DNA of 16,162 bases from Labilithrix sp. (GTDB lineage: Bacteria > Myxococcota > Polyangia > Polyangiales > Polyangiaceae). A program made the translations under genes and the position numbers. The stretch covers positions 1 to 16,162 of the forward strand of contig JAQBQL010000090.1 in the NCBI GenBank assembly GCA_028287035.1, given 5' to 3'. Shown here in pieces: positions 1 through 7,067 of this stretch. Numbering within the stretch: the stretch's first letter is position 1; every line of letters starts with the position of its first letter. A model generated the notes under the pieces. That model saw nothing but the letters and a program-made list of their open reading frames with translations, did not search any database and was not told where the DNA came from.

Positions 1-765
1 CGGCTCGTTCAGGAGATCGTATCCGGCGACCACCGGCCAGTCCTGGTAGCGGCTGGCGATCGCCTTCCAGAGCGCGATGAAGCGCGCCTGGTTGTTCTTC
101 GTACGGTCCCAGAAGGCGGCTGACGTGCGCTGCTCGCCGGTCGTACCGCTGGTGCTCTGTCCTCCGGGGGCGCCGTGGAAATCGAGGATCGCGTAGATGC
201 CGTGACGAGCGGCGGCGAGGAGCATCGCGTCGAGGAGCGCGAAGGCCTCGGGGCGATAGACGCCGGGGTGAGCGTCGCTCTCGAAGAACCAGTACACGAA
301 CGGAATACGGACGACGTTGATTCCGAGATCATGCATGCGGACGAAGTCCGTCTCGGTGATGAAGTTCTTTTGATACGTGTCCATCAGCGCCTGCGACGCG
401 TCGGGGCGCGACAGGTTGGCGTCCATGGCGTCCCGGACCTCGCGCTCGTCGAGTGCTCCCGGGAGCTCCGTCATCCAGCTCTCGAGGAGCAGCCAGGACC
501 CGAGGTTCGCGCCGCGGAGGGCGATCGGCGTCCGGCGCGCGTCCTTGATGAGCCCGCCGTCGGCGCGCAGCATCCCGATCCCCGGGAGCGAGGACCAGCG
601 CGGATCACGCGAGAGCGCCTCCGCCTCCACGTCGGCGGCGGCATCCTTCGCGGCGAGCGCGGCGGCGTCGGCGGACGGAGCCGGCTCGGGCGCGTCGTTG
701 GTGGTTCCACACGCGGCAGCGGCGATCGCCGCCCAGGCGAGCGCGCTCGTCATTCGGTTGGTCAT
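1..765 (-). CDS. Secreted lipoprotein glycoside hydrolase, GH5_9-like exo-beta-1,3-glucanase (3' end outside window)
   Basis: Partial gene of 255 codons that reads off the window start with no stop. It probably hydrolyses beta-1,3-glucan or a related beta-glucan outside the inner membrane. The N-terminus has Arg4, a short Ala-rich hydrophobic run and AAAAC, giving lipid Cys19, so it is probably a lipoprotein with a relaxed lipobox. The catalytic barrel starts with LRGANLGSWLLLESWMTE, followed by NVVRIPFVYWF and DFHGAPGGQS, a combination typical of the exo-1,3-glucanase branch of GH5. The last residues are GYDLLNEP, whose Glu254 is the expected acid/base. The nucleophile and the rest of the barrel lie outside. 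The ATG at 765 is preferred because GGGGGT lies just upstream and it keeps Arg4. The alternative ATG at 753 loses the positive charge. It is divergent from the hydrolase at 975. Family assignment is from motifs only. Confidence 0.85.
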   Translation of the reverse strand, partial: MTNRMTSALAWAAIAAAACGTTNDAPEPAPSADAAALAAKDAAADVEAEALSRDPRWSSLPGIGMLRADGGLIKDARRTPIALRGANLGSWLLLESWMTELPGALDEREVRDAMDANLSRPDASQALMDTYQKNFITETDFVRMHDLGINVVRIPFVYWFFESDAHPGVYRPEAFALLDAMLLAAARHGIYAILDFHGAPGGQSTSGTTGEQRTSAAFWDRTKNNQARFIALWKAIASRYQDWPVVAGYDLLNEP

Positions 766-974
766 GACCCCCGGTCAGCAAGGCTCGTACCGAGCGTGAC
801 CTGCGCCGCCGACTCGGCTCTCTCGGCATTTGCCCGCTCGTTGCGGGGCATGGACGTGTTTTTCGTCCGCAGCGCGATGCGGACCTGCGGCCTCCGAGCA
901 CGGGTGTGCTCGGCGCCAGATCCCGCTGTTTTCGCGGATCCCGGAGCGGCATACGGCTTGCGGAAGCCCGGCCC
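766..974. promoter_or_regulatory. Divergent intergenic region with several inverted repeats
   Basis: This 209-bp gap separates two divergent hydrolase genes and must carry both promoters, though I cannot place a convincing -35/-10 pair. It holds a series of inverted repeats: GCTCG/CGAGC at 783-795, GGACG/CGTCC around a T-rich loop at 852-868, CCGCA/TGCGG at 867-882, a perfect 8-bp pair CCGAGCAC/GTGCTCGG with loop GGGT at 894-913, and a bulged GATC(C)CGC/GCGGATC pair around TGTTTTC at 919-940. GC-rich DNA makes short pairs common. The 8-bp one is the least likely to be chance. Confidence 0.5.
894..913. repeat. Perfect 8-bp inverted repeat, 4-nt loop
   Basis: CCGAGCAC at 894-901 and GTGCTCGG at 906-913 are exact reverse complements around GGGT. 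It lies 61 bp upstream of the start at 975, within the divergent gap. It could be an operator for a dimeric regulator or a 5' leader hairpin of the plus-strand transcript. There is no T-run after it, so a terminator is unlikely. Confidence 0.5.
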
Positions 975-2402
975 ATGAAACTCTCCTCCGTCCTGTTCGT
1001 ATCCTCGACGCTGCTCGTCGCCTGCGGCTCGCCAGACGCGCCGGACGCGCCCGCCGACACGACCGCCGCCTCCATCTCCGACGGCCTCGCCACCGCGACG
1101 GCGACCGCCGCCGAGGACAGCTTCACGACGAAGTACGATGACGAGCCGCGCGGCGCGCTCACCAACGTGCGCGTCGGCGCGGGCTCGCTCGATCAGCAGG
1201 CCTATCTGAAGTTCGATGTCCGCGGTATTCCCGCCGATGCGGTCGACGTGAAGGCAGTGCTGAAGCTCCACGCGCGGTCCTCCAGCTCCGACGTGGTCGA
1301 GGCTCACTCCGCGAGATCGAACGCCTGGACCGAGGCAACGCTGAACCGCGCCAATGCCCCCGGGGTCGACGCCGCGATCCTCGACAAGGTGAACGGGACG
1401 GCGGCCGGCGCCGTCGCTTCCTTCGATGTCTCGTCGGCAGTGGACGGCAACGGAACGGTGTCGTTCGTGCTGTCGGTCGCGTCCGGGTCGACCGTCGACT
1501 TCGCCAGCAAGGAGGCGGGGGCGGCCACCGCGCCGGCGCTGAGCATCACCTTCAAGCGGCGCCACACCCTCTTCGGTGCCGCCTTCCTCCCGCACAACGA
1601 CGCTCGCGAGGCGGCGCTCGCCGCGCAATGGGGCGGCATGCAGGTCGTTCGCTCGTACGACTACGGAGGCGGCGCCTTGCCCTTCCTCGAGAAGTACCAG
1701 GCACAGGACGTGCGCTGGGGCGCGGCCTCCAGCTACTCGTTCAAGTACATGCCCGGCAGCGTCGTCGACGGGTCTCACGACGCCGAGATCCGCGGGTTCT
1801 TCACGGGCCTCGCGGCGGACCACCCGGTGTACTGGACGTACTGGCACGAGCCGGACGACGAGCTCTACGTCAAGCACACCTTCACGCCCGCCGCGTACCG
1901 CGCGGCGTGGGCGCACATCAAGCACATCGCCGATCAGGTCAAGGCGACGCGGCCTCACATGCGCGCGTTCGCGACGCTCATCGTCATGGAGTACTCGCTC
2001 AGCGAGCGGGGCTCGGCGACGCGGCCGCTCCTCGGTCCTGACGGCATGTACCCCGGCGACGACGTCATCGACGTCTTCGGGGTCGACGGCTACAACTCGG
2101 GCGCTCGCAAGGGCCTGGTCAACGACGCCGCCAAGCAGTTCGCGCCGGCCATCGACTTCGCGCAGGCTCACCACAAGCCGTGGGCGATCGGCGAGATCGG
2201 ATCGCTCGACGTCCCCGGCAACCCGCAGGGCCGCGCGACGTACCTGCGCGAAGCCATCCGCTACTGGAACACGCGGCAGGCCCCGGTGTTCGCCGCCTAC
2301 TTCGATCTGGACTACCAGGGCAACGACTACACGTTCGACGACGACGCCGCCGCGACCGCGGTGTGGCGCACGGCACTTCGTGGCGGTGACCCTTCGCCCT
2401 GA
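975..2402 (+). CDS. Secreted lipoprotein with CBM96/DNRLRE-like module and clan GH-A hydrolase domain (GH26-like)
   Basis: A 475-residue protein, probably an exported polysaccharide-active enzyme. The signal peptide ends in lipobox LVAC (Cys17). Residues about 45-190 resemble the DNRLRE/CBM96 beta-sandwich: AEDSFTTKYDDE, then a QAYLKFDV strand, NAWTEATLN, and a FASKEAG close. From about residue 197 (HTLFGAAF) a TIM barrel follows. TYWHEPDDE gives Glu292 as the likely acid/base and WAIGEIGS gives Glu407 as the likely nucleophile, a layout usual in clan GH-A. VDGYN and a late YFDLDY segment also fit. The exact family is uncertain and the substrate is unknown. The frame stays open upstream to 906, but the ATG at 975 begins the lipoprotein signal and has GGAAG 8 nt before it. 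It is divergent from the GH5-like gene, suggesting shared control of glycan breakdown. Confidence 0.82.
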   Translation: MKLSSVLFVSSTLLVACGSPDAPDAPADTTAASISDGLATATATAAEDSFTTKYDDEPRGALTNVRVGAGSLDQQAYLKFDVRGIPADAVDVKAVLKLHARSSSSDVVEAHSARSNAWTEATLNRANAPGVDAAILDKVNGTAAGAVASFDVSSAVDGNGTVSFVLSVASGSTVDFASKEAGAATAPALSITFKRRHTLFGAAFLPHNDAREAALAAQWGGMQVVRSYDYGGGALPFLEKYQAQDVRWGAASSYSFKYMPGSVVDGSHDAEIRGFFTGLAADHPVYWTYWHEPDDELYVKHTFTPAAYRAAWAHIKHIADQVKATRPHMRAFATLIVMEYSLSERGSATRPLLGPDGMYPGDDVIDVFGVDGYNSGARKGLVNDAAKQFAPAIDFAQAHHKPWAIGEIGSLDVPGNPQGRATYLREAIRYWNTRQAPVFAAYFDLDYQGNDYTFDDDAAATAVWRTALRGGDPSP

Positions 2403-2411
2403 GCACCGCGG

Positions 2412-2423
2412 CGCTTGCAAGCG
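2412..2423. repeat. Perfect 12-bp palindrome upstream of the sigma54 activator
   Basis: CGCTTGCAAGCG is its own reverse complement. It can be extended with a G-T pair and one bulge to CCGC at 2405-2408 and GCGG at 2425-2428. It sits in the 48-bp gap between the hydrolase stop and the activator start. It could be an operator, for instance for autoregulation, or an RNA hairpin. No T-run follows. Confidence 0.45.
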
Positions 2424-2450
2424 TGCGGTAGGGACCGGAGACTGTGCCCC

Positions 2451-3776
2451 GTGAGCAAGGACACCTCGACGCGGACGATCCACCGATCGGGCGTGCTCGT
2501 CGACCCGCTCCCGATGGTCCTGCGACCGGCGATGCCTTCGCGTCCCAAGGAGCTTCGCCTCTCGCAGGGCTCGTGCACGCTCGGGTCGGGGTCGCGCTGC
2601 GACCTCGTGATCGACGACCCCACCGTCTCCCGCCTGCACGCGAAGCTGACGCTGGTGCCCGAGGGGGTGCTCGTGCAGGACCAGGGGAGCCGCAACGGCA
2701 CCCTCTACCTCGGTCAACGCATCACGACGGCGGTGCTCGCTCCGGGGACGCGGCTCTCGCTCGGCGGCGCCACGTTGATGCTGGACCTCGACGAGGAGCA
2801 GCTCGGCGCGTCGGCCGCCGCCGCGCCGCGCACCACCACGTTCCGCGGGATGAGCGGCACGACCGCGGCGATGGTCCGCCTCTTCACCACGATCTCTCGC
2901 CTCGACGGCTCGCTCGTCCCGGTGCTCGTGCACGGCGAGTCGGGCGTCGGCAAGGAGCTCGTCGCGCGCGCCATCCACGAAGGGTCGCGCGTGTGCGCCG
3001 CGCCCTTCGTGGCCATCAACTGTGGCGCGGTCTCGCGCGAGCTCATCGCGAGCACGCTCTTCGGTCATGCGCGGGGCGCCTTCACGGGCGCGGTCAACGT
3101 CCGCAAGGGCGCCTTCGCCGCCGCGGACGGAGGCACGCTCATGCTGGACGAGATCGGCGAGCTCCCCCTCGACGTCCAGCCCGCGCTGCTCCGGGCGCTC
3201 GAGACGGGCGAGACCGTCCCGGTCGGCGAGGACACCCCGCGCCGCGTCTCCGTCCGACTGCTCGCCGTCACCCACCGCGATCTCCCGGAGCTGGTGCGGC
3301 AAGGCAAGTTCCGCGAGGACCTCTACTTCCGGCTGGCGGTCGTCGTCCTCGAGGTCCCTCCGCTCCGCGAGCGGCGCGAGGACATCGCCTCGCTCGCCCG
3401 CTTCTTCGCGCGGCAGGAAGGCGCGCCCGATCTCGAGGACGACGTCATCGAGGAGCTCGCGGCGCGCCCGCTCCCCGGCAACGTCCGTGAGCTACGCAAC
3501 GCCGTCCTCGCGTACCTCGCGCTGGGCAGCCTCGGGACGGCGCCGCAATCGCTTCTGCCTCCCGCCTCGAGGAGCGGCCCGGAGCCTCCGGTCCGGTTCG
3601 ACGCGTCGTACCTCGCGCAGCGGGATGCCATGGTCGACGCCTTCACGCGGCGCTACCTCGCGGCGCTGCTCGAGCACACGCGTGGCAACCAGTCCGAGGC
3701 AGCACGCATTGCCGGCCTCGACCGCACCTACCTGGGCCGGATGCTCGTGAAGCTGGGGCTTTTGCGCGCCCGGTAG
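2451..3776 (+). CDS. FHA-domain sigma54-dependent transcriptional activator (AAA+ enhancer-binding protein)
   Basis: A 441-residue activator that should remodel sigma54-RNA polymerase at -24/-12 promoters after its FHA domain senses a phosphothreonine protein. The FHA domain spans about residues 35-110, with a conserved Gly45, Ser60-x-x-His63 and GSRNGT. The AAA+ domain spans about 135-350, with Walker A GESGVGKE at 162-169, the sigma54-contacting loop GAFTGA at 209-214, and Walker B LMLDEIGE with Asp233 and Glu234. LPGNVRELRNAV follows. A Fis-type helix-turn-helix closes the protein (NQSEAARIAGLDRTYLGRML). All ATPase and GAFTGA residues are intact, so it should be active. FHA-fused activators are abundant in Myxococcota and usually work with Ser/Thr kinases. 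The start is the GTG at 2451, with GGAG 10 nt upstream. A TTG at 2415 in the same frame lies inside the palindrome and has no better ribosome site. Target genes cannot be read from the sequence. Confidence 0.92.
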   Translation: MSKDTSTRTIHRSGVLVDPLPMVLRPAMPSRPKELRLSQGSCTLGSGSRCDLVIDDPTVSRLHAKLTLVPEGVLVQDQGSRNGTLYLGQRITTAVLAPGTRLSLGGATLMLDLDEEQLGASAAAAPRTTTFRGMSGTTAAMVRLFTTISRLDGSLVPVLVHGESGVGKELVARAIHEGSRVCAAPFVAINCGAVSRELIASTLFGHARGAFTGAVNVRKGAFAAADGGTLMLDEIGELPLDVQPALLRALETGETVPVGEDTPRRVSVRLLAVTHRDLPELVRQGKFREDLYFRLAVVVLEVPPLRERREDIASLARFFARQEGAPDLEDDVIEELAARPLPGNVRELRNAVLAYLALGSLGTAPQSLLPPASRSGPEPPVRFDASYLAQRDAMVDAFTRRYLAALLEHTRGNQSEAARIAGLDRTYLGRMLVKLGLLRAR

Positions 3777-3788
3777 TACCCTCGGTGC

Positions 3789-4598
3789 GTGCTTGCACGC
3801 GCTTCGTTGACAGCGGCGCCGCTGGCGTTGCTCGTGGCGCTGACGCTGGTGGGCGGGCCTGCCGGCTGTCGTCTCGACTGGGACCTCGAGCCGGCACCCG
3901 CGGACACCGGCACGGCAGCAGCGGACGCAGGCGGCATCGCCGACGCGGCCGAGGAGCCCGTCGAGCGCGACGCCGGCGAGGGCGGCGCGCCCTTGAGCTG
4001 CGTCGGTGCCCTCCTGTGCACGACGTTCGACGACGGGCTGGTCTCTCCGCCCTTCGACCAGACCTTCACGAGCCCCGGTGGCTCGCTGCGCGTGACGCCC
4101 GCGGGAGCGGCGCCTCACGACGGCATGCTCTCGGTCGCGGTGCCGGTGAAGGCGAGCGCCCCATCGAACTCCTACGCGCAGTCGGCCCTCTTCACCCAGA
4201 AGCTGACCAGCGCGGCGCTCGCGTTCGACGTCCTGCCGGTCCACATCGCGAGCGGGGCCCGCACCTGCATCGCGGGCATCAACTTCAACGATGGGGCCGC
4301 CGGAGAGCGGATCGTCCGCCTCCTCGTCGGCCCGGGAGGCACGGAGCTCCAGGACCGCGGCGGCGCGAACTACGACGTCGGCGCGACGCTGCCGGGGCGG
4401 TGGTCGCGCGTGACGCTGGCGGTGACCGTCGACGGCCACGTCACGGTGACGTTCGATGGGGTGACGATCATCGACGTGACCTTGCCGGCCATCGGCACGA
4501 GCTCGGCGACGCGGGCGTTTCTCGGGATCAACTTCGTGGCGCCGGTGACGAATGCCTACGAATTCGGGTTCGACAACGTCCGCCTGGACGGAAGCTGA
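3789..4598 (+). CDS. Putative lipoprotein with jelly-roll (concanavalin/LamG-like) domain, function unknown
   Basis: A 269-residue exported protein. Arg4 is followed by a hydrophobic stretch (APLALLVALTLVGG) and then PAGC, making Cys27 the likely lipid site, although Pro at -3 is unusual. A low-complexity Ala/Asp/Glu linker follows to about residue 65. From CTTFDDG onward the pattern is beta-rich: alternating strands, LPGRWSRVTLAVTVDG, VTVTFDGVTI, and a closing FGFDNVRLDGS. This resembles the laminin-G/concanavalin fold often seen in uncharacterised Myxococcota lipoproteins. No catalytic residues are evident, so it may bind glycans or be structural. Translation probably begins at the GTG at 3789. 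The upstream ribosome site is weak. It starts 12 bp after the sigma54 activator and is probably cotranscribed with it. Confidence 0.75.
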   Translation: MLARASLTAAPLALLVALTLVGGPAGCRLDWDLEPAPADTGTAAADAGGIADAAEEPVERDAGEGGAPLSCVGALLCTTFDDGLVSPPFDQTFTSPGGSLRVTPAGAAPHDGMLSVAVPVKASAPSNSYAQSALFTQKLTSAALAFDVLPVHIASGARTCIAGINFNDGAAGERIVRLLVGPGGTELQDRGGANYDVGATLPGRWSRVTLAVTVDGHVTVTFDGVTIIDVTLPAIGTSSATRAFLGINFVAPVTNAYEFGFDNVRLDGS

Positions 4599-4610
4599 CG
4601 CTATTTGGAT

Positions 4611-4638
4611 ATCCGCGTCCGCTAGTGTGGATACGGAT
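4611..4638. terminator. Candidate bidirectional hairpin between convergent genes
   Basis: ATCCGCGTCC at 4611-4620 and GGATACGGAT at 4629-4638 can pair over 10 positions (eight Watson-Crick, one G-U, one mismatch) around the 8-nt loop GCTAGTGT. It spans the end of the kinase gene and the 23-bp gap between convergent genes, where a shared terminator is expected. There is no real U-tract, only a short CTATTTGG on one side, so its efficiency is doubtful. Confidence 0.4.
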
Positions 4639-6079
4639 TCGGCGGAGCGTGCTGGGGCAGGAGCGACGTCGACGTGGGCGGCGCGGGGCGCGTCGGAAGC
4701 GCTCGCCGGGGCCGGGGCGCGCGCGCGGATGGCTCGGCGGTCACGGCCGGCAGCGCGCCCGGAGGCGCAGCGGAGGGGCGGCTCTCGTCCGCCGCGAGAC
4801 CCGCGAAGGAGCCCGCGCTCGGGCTCGGCGGTGAAGCGTCGACCGCCATCGACGCGGAGCTCGGGGGCCTCCGTCCCTGCGCGAAGTGGAGGAGGAAAAC
4901 CCCGGCGCCGGCGACCACGACCGCGCCCATCGCGAGCGACACGCCGGCGCGCCAGCGTCGCGGCCTCCTCGGCGGCGGCGCCTCGTGGCTCACGCTCGTG
5001 ACGGGCTCGGTGACGGTGGCGGCCGGACCGGCGCCGTCGGGCGAGCCTGCGGTGAGAGAAGCAGTCTCTGCGTGATCGCGCTCCGTGAGCGGCGGGAGGC
5101 CGCGGGCGCCCAGCTCGACGGGCGCGCTCGCGCCGCCCTCGAGCGCCTGCCGCCGGGAGGCGAGCGCAGCACCTGCCACGCGCTCCACCATGGCGCCGAC
5201 CTCGGCGTGCGTGGCGACGAGGTCGAGCGCTCGCGCCCTCGCCTCGAGCTCGGTGGCCAGGGCCTCGACCGAGGGCGGGCGGTCCGAGGGCTCGCGCGAC
5301 AGCGCCTTCGCGATGACGGCATCGAGCCCGACCAGCTCCGGGCTCGTCGCGCTGAGCAGCGGCGGCCGCGCGTTCAGGATGTTGCTCAGCGTCTCCACGG
5401 TCGTCGCGGCCTTGAAGAGCCGCTGGCCGGTGAGCGCCTCCCATGCCACGACGGCGAGCGCGAACAGGTCGCCGCGCGCGTCGAATTCCCGCCGCGCCAC
5501 GTACTCGGGCGCGAGGTACGACATCTTTCCTTTCATGATGTCGGTGGCAGTGGGGTTCTCCTCGGAGGAGGCGATCTTCGCGATACCGAAGTCCGCGAGC
5601 CGCGCCACCCCATCGGTGCCCACGAGGACGTTCTGCGGGGACACGTCCCGGTGCACCACGCCGAGCAGCGCTCCCCGCGCGTCACGGAGCCGGTGCGCGG
5701 CGTGCAAGCCGGCCGCGACGTCGAGCACCACGCGCACCGCGACGCGGTGAAACGGCGTGCTGCCGGGATCCTCACGGTCCAGGAGGGTCTTCAGCGTGCA
5801 GCCCTCGACGTAGTCCATGACGAGCATCACCTCGCCGTCGATCTCCTCGACGTCGAGCACCGACACCACGTTCGGGTGATGGATCATCGAGGCGACGCGA
5901 GCCTCGGCCTGGAGCTGCTCGACGAGGTGTGCGTCCTCGGTGACGAAGGGATGAGGGCGCTTGATCGCCACCAGCCGTGAGAAGCCGACCGCGCCGCGGA
6001 GACGGCCGACGTAGACCGTTGCCATGCCGCCCGACGCGATCCTCGCGAGCGTCTCGTACCGTGACGGCCGCGACGCCAT
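4622..6079 (-). CDS. Membrane-anchored Hanks-type Ser/Thr protein kinase
   Basis: A 485-residue kinase that should phosphorylate Ser/Thr on cytoplasmic partners. The N-terminal kinase domain spans about residues 8-285. It has a glycine loop IASGGMATVYVG, the ATP lysine in VAIK (Lys40), the alpha-C Glu59, the catalytic loop HRDVSPQN (His143-Asn150), DFG at 163-165 and APE at 190-192. Ser147 replaces the lysine usual in HRDxKxxN. This variant is common in myxobacterial kinases, so activity is still likely. A 20-residue hydrophobic helix at about 379-399 (VSLAMGAVVVAGAGVFLLHF) follows an Arg-rich patch, leaving a Pro/Ala/Ser-rich tail of about 85 residues outside the membrane with no sensor fold I recognise. 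Its ATG overlaps the stop of the upstream gene by one base (TGATG), so the two are translationally coupled. Confidence 0.92.
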   Translation of the reverse strand: MASRPSRYETLARIASGGMATVYVGRLRGAVGFSRLVAIKRPHPFVTEDAHLVEQLQAEARVASMIHHPNVVSVLDVEEIDGEVMLVMDYVEGCTLKTLLDREDPGSTPFHRVAVRVVLDVAAGLHAAHRLRDARGALLGVVHRDVSPQNVLVGTDGVARLADFGIAKIASSEENPTATDIMKGKMSYLAPEYVARREFDARGDLFALAVVAWEALTGQRLFKAATTVETLSNILNARPPLLSATSPELVGLDAVIAKALSREPSDRPPSVEALATELEARARALDLVATHAEVGAMVERVAGAALASRRQALEGGASAPVELGARGLPPLTERDHAETASLTAGSPDGAGPAATVTEPVTSVSHEAPPPRRPRRWRAGVSLAMGAVVVAGAGVFLLHFAQGRRPPSSASMAVDASPPSPSAGSFAGLAADESRPSAAPPGALPAVTAEPSARAPRPRRALPTRPAPPTSTSLLPQHAPPNPYPH

Positions 6080-7029
6080 CAGTCGCCCCGGACGCTCGCG
6101 CCGTGCGGCGAGAGGGCCACCTTCGCGTCGGCACCTCTCCAGCGCGTGAAGAATACCCCGAGGACGCCGGTGACCAGGGCCACGCCCGCCGCGCCGAGAA
6201 GGAGCACGTTCGTGCGCTCCTCGGCCCTGACCCCCTGGTCACGATCCGCGGCGGTGCGGCTCGCGACGTAGGCGTCGTGCTTGGCGACGGTGTCGACGCC
6301 CGATGCCACGGCAACTCCGCCGAGGACCGCCGTTGCCGCGACGCCCGCCCAGAAGAAGACCGGCGAGACCCCGGACGCCCGCGCGGAGGGCCGCGGCTCC
6401 GCGGCGACTGGCGCAGGCGCCGGCCCGATCGGCGCGGCGGCAGGCGCAGGAGCAGGGGATGCAGCCGGGGCCGGCTCGACGAGGTCGACGACACTCCGCG
6501 CAGGCACGGTCGCGCGCACGACGGCGCTGCGGCCCTCGCTGGCGACGACCGCCTCCACCTCACCGGGCGTCACGACGAGCATCTGACCGTCGGACGCGCG
6601 GCGCGGACCGACGCTCGCCTGGCAGGCGCCGTGCGCGAAGCACGATACCCGCAGCATGCCGACGCGCCGGGCGAAACGGCCGCGGGCGTGCTTCGCCACG
6701 TCGGCGAGGCTTCCATCGACCGCGCGCGCTTCGGCACGCAGGACGAGCGTCATGGCGAGGACCGGATCCTCCGCCTGGGTCGCGGCGGCGAGCGCGAGCT
6801 TCAACACGAGCGGGTTGGGCGAGACCTCGTCGGCGTGCGCGAAGAGCGCGGCGGCGCGTGCGAAGTCCTTGGCCTCGTACGCCCTGGCCCCCGCATCGTA
6901 CTCGGCGCGCACGTCGGCGTTCGTGGCCTGGGCCGCGGCGAGTGCCGGAACCAGCATCGCCGCCCCTGCCAGGATGAGCCCCGAGGCGCGCTGCCGCCAG
7001 GTTCGGTGCTTCGGCGTACGACGGCTCAT
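6079..7029 (-). CDS. Exported TPR/PEGA-like protein with two C-terminal membrane helices, kinase partner
   Basis: A 316-residue protein of the type commonly found beside Ser/Thr kinases in Myxococcota. A basic N-terminus and hydrophobic core (GLILAGAAMLVPALAAAQA) form a signal peptide with cleavage near residue 34. Residues about 40-120 form helical TPR-like repeats (YDAGARAYEAKDFARAAALF). A short PEGA-like beta region at about 123-185 contains two cysteines, Cys130 and Cys136, which could form a disulfide outside the membrane. A Pro/Ala linker leads to two hydrophobic helices at about 224-245 and 274-295. The function is not known. A sensory or scaffold role for the kinase is inferred from the TGATG overlap with it. 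A GNRA-capped hairpin lies 2 nt upstream of the ATG and may limit translation. Confidence 0.8.
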   Translation of the reverse strand: MSRRTPKHRTWRQRASGLILAGAAMLVPALAAAQATNADVRAEYDAGARAYEAKDFARAAALFAHADEVSPNPLVLKLALAAATQAEDPVLAMTLVLRAEARAVDGSLADVAKHARGRFARRVGMLRVSCFAHGACQASVGPRRASDGQMLVVTPGEVEAVVASEGRSAVVRATVPARSVVDLVEPAPAASPAPAPAAAPIGPAPAPVAAEPRPSARASGVSPVFFWAGVAATAVLGGVAVASGVDTVAKHDAYVASRTAADRDQGVRAEERTNVLLLGAAGVALVTGVLGVFFTRWRGADAKVALSPHGASVRGD

Positions 7030-7031
7030 CG

Positions 7032-7049
7032 CGAGGTCTCTCGACCTCG
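7032..7049 (-). promoter_or_regulatory. Perfect 7-bp hairpin with GAGA tetraloop abutting a start codon
   Basis: In the minus-strand RNA, CGAGGTC and GACCTCG pair perfectly around GAGA, a GNRA-type tetraloop. The stem ends 2 nt before the ATG at 7029. The only purine-rich stretch that could bind the ribosome is in and beside the loop, so the hairpin could reduce or gate translation. It lies in the 38-bp gap after the HDOD gene and could alternatively protect an mRNA end. No U-run makes it a clear terminator. Confidence 0.5.
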
Positions 7050-7067
7050 AAGACTAACCCGGCCCGG

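Noticed and set aside
948..961. Sigma54-like GG-N10-GC (CGGCAT-ACGGC-TTGC) before the hydrolase at 975
   Set aside because: The predicted transcript start would be about 973, downstream of the likely ribosome site GGAAG at 962-966, so it cannot serve this well-supported start codon.
762..3302. An 846-codon open frame on the minus strand covering the second hydrolase and the sigma54 activator
   Set aside because: It is antisense to two genes with clear domains, is Arg/Ala/Glu/Val-rich without any motif, and arises from the codon bias of GC-rich genes. Similar long shadows opposite the kinase, flgK, flgH-flgA and the last lipoprotein were rejected for the same reason.
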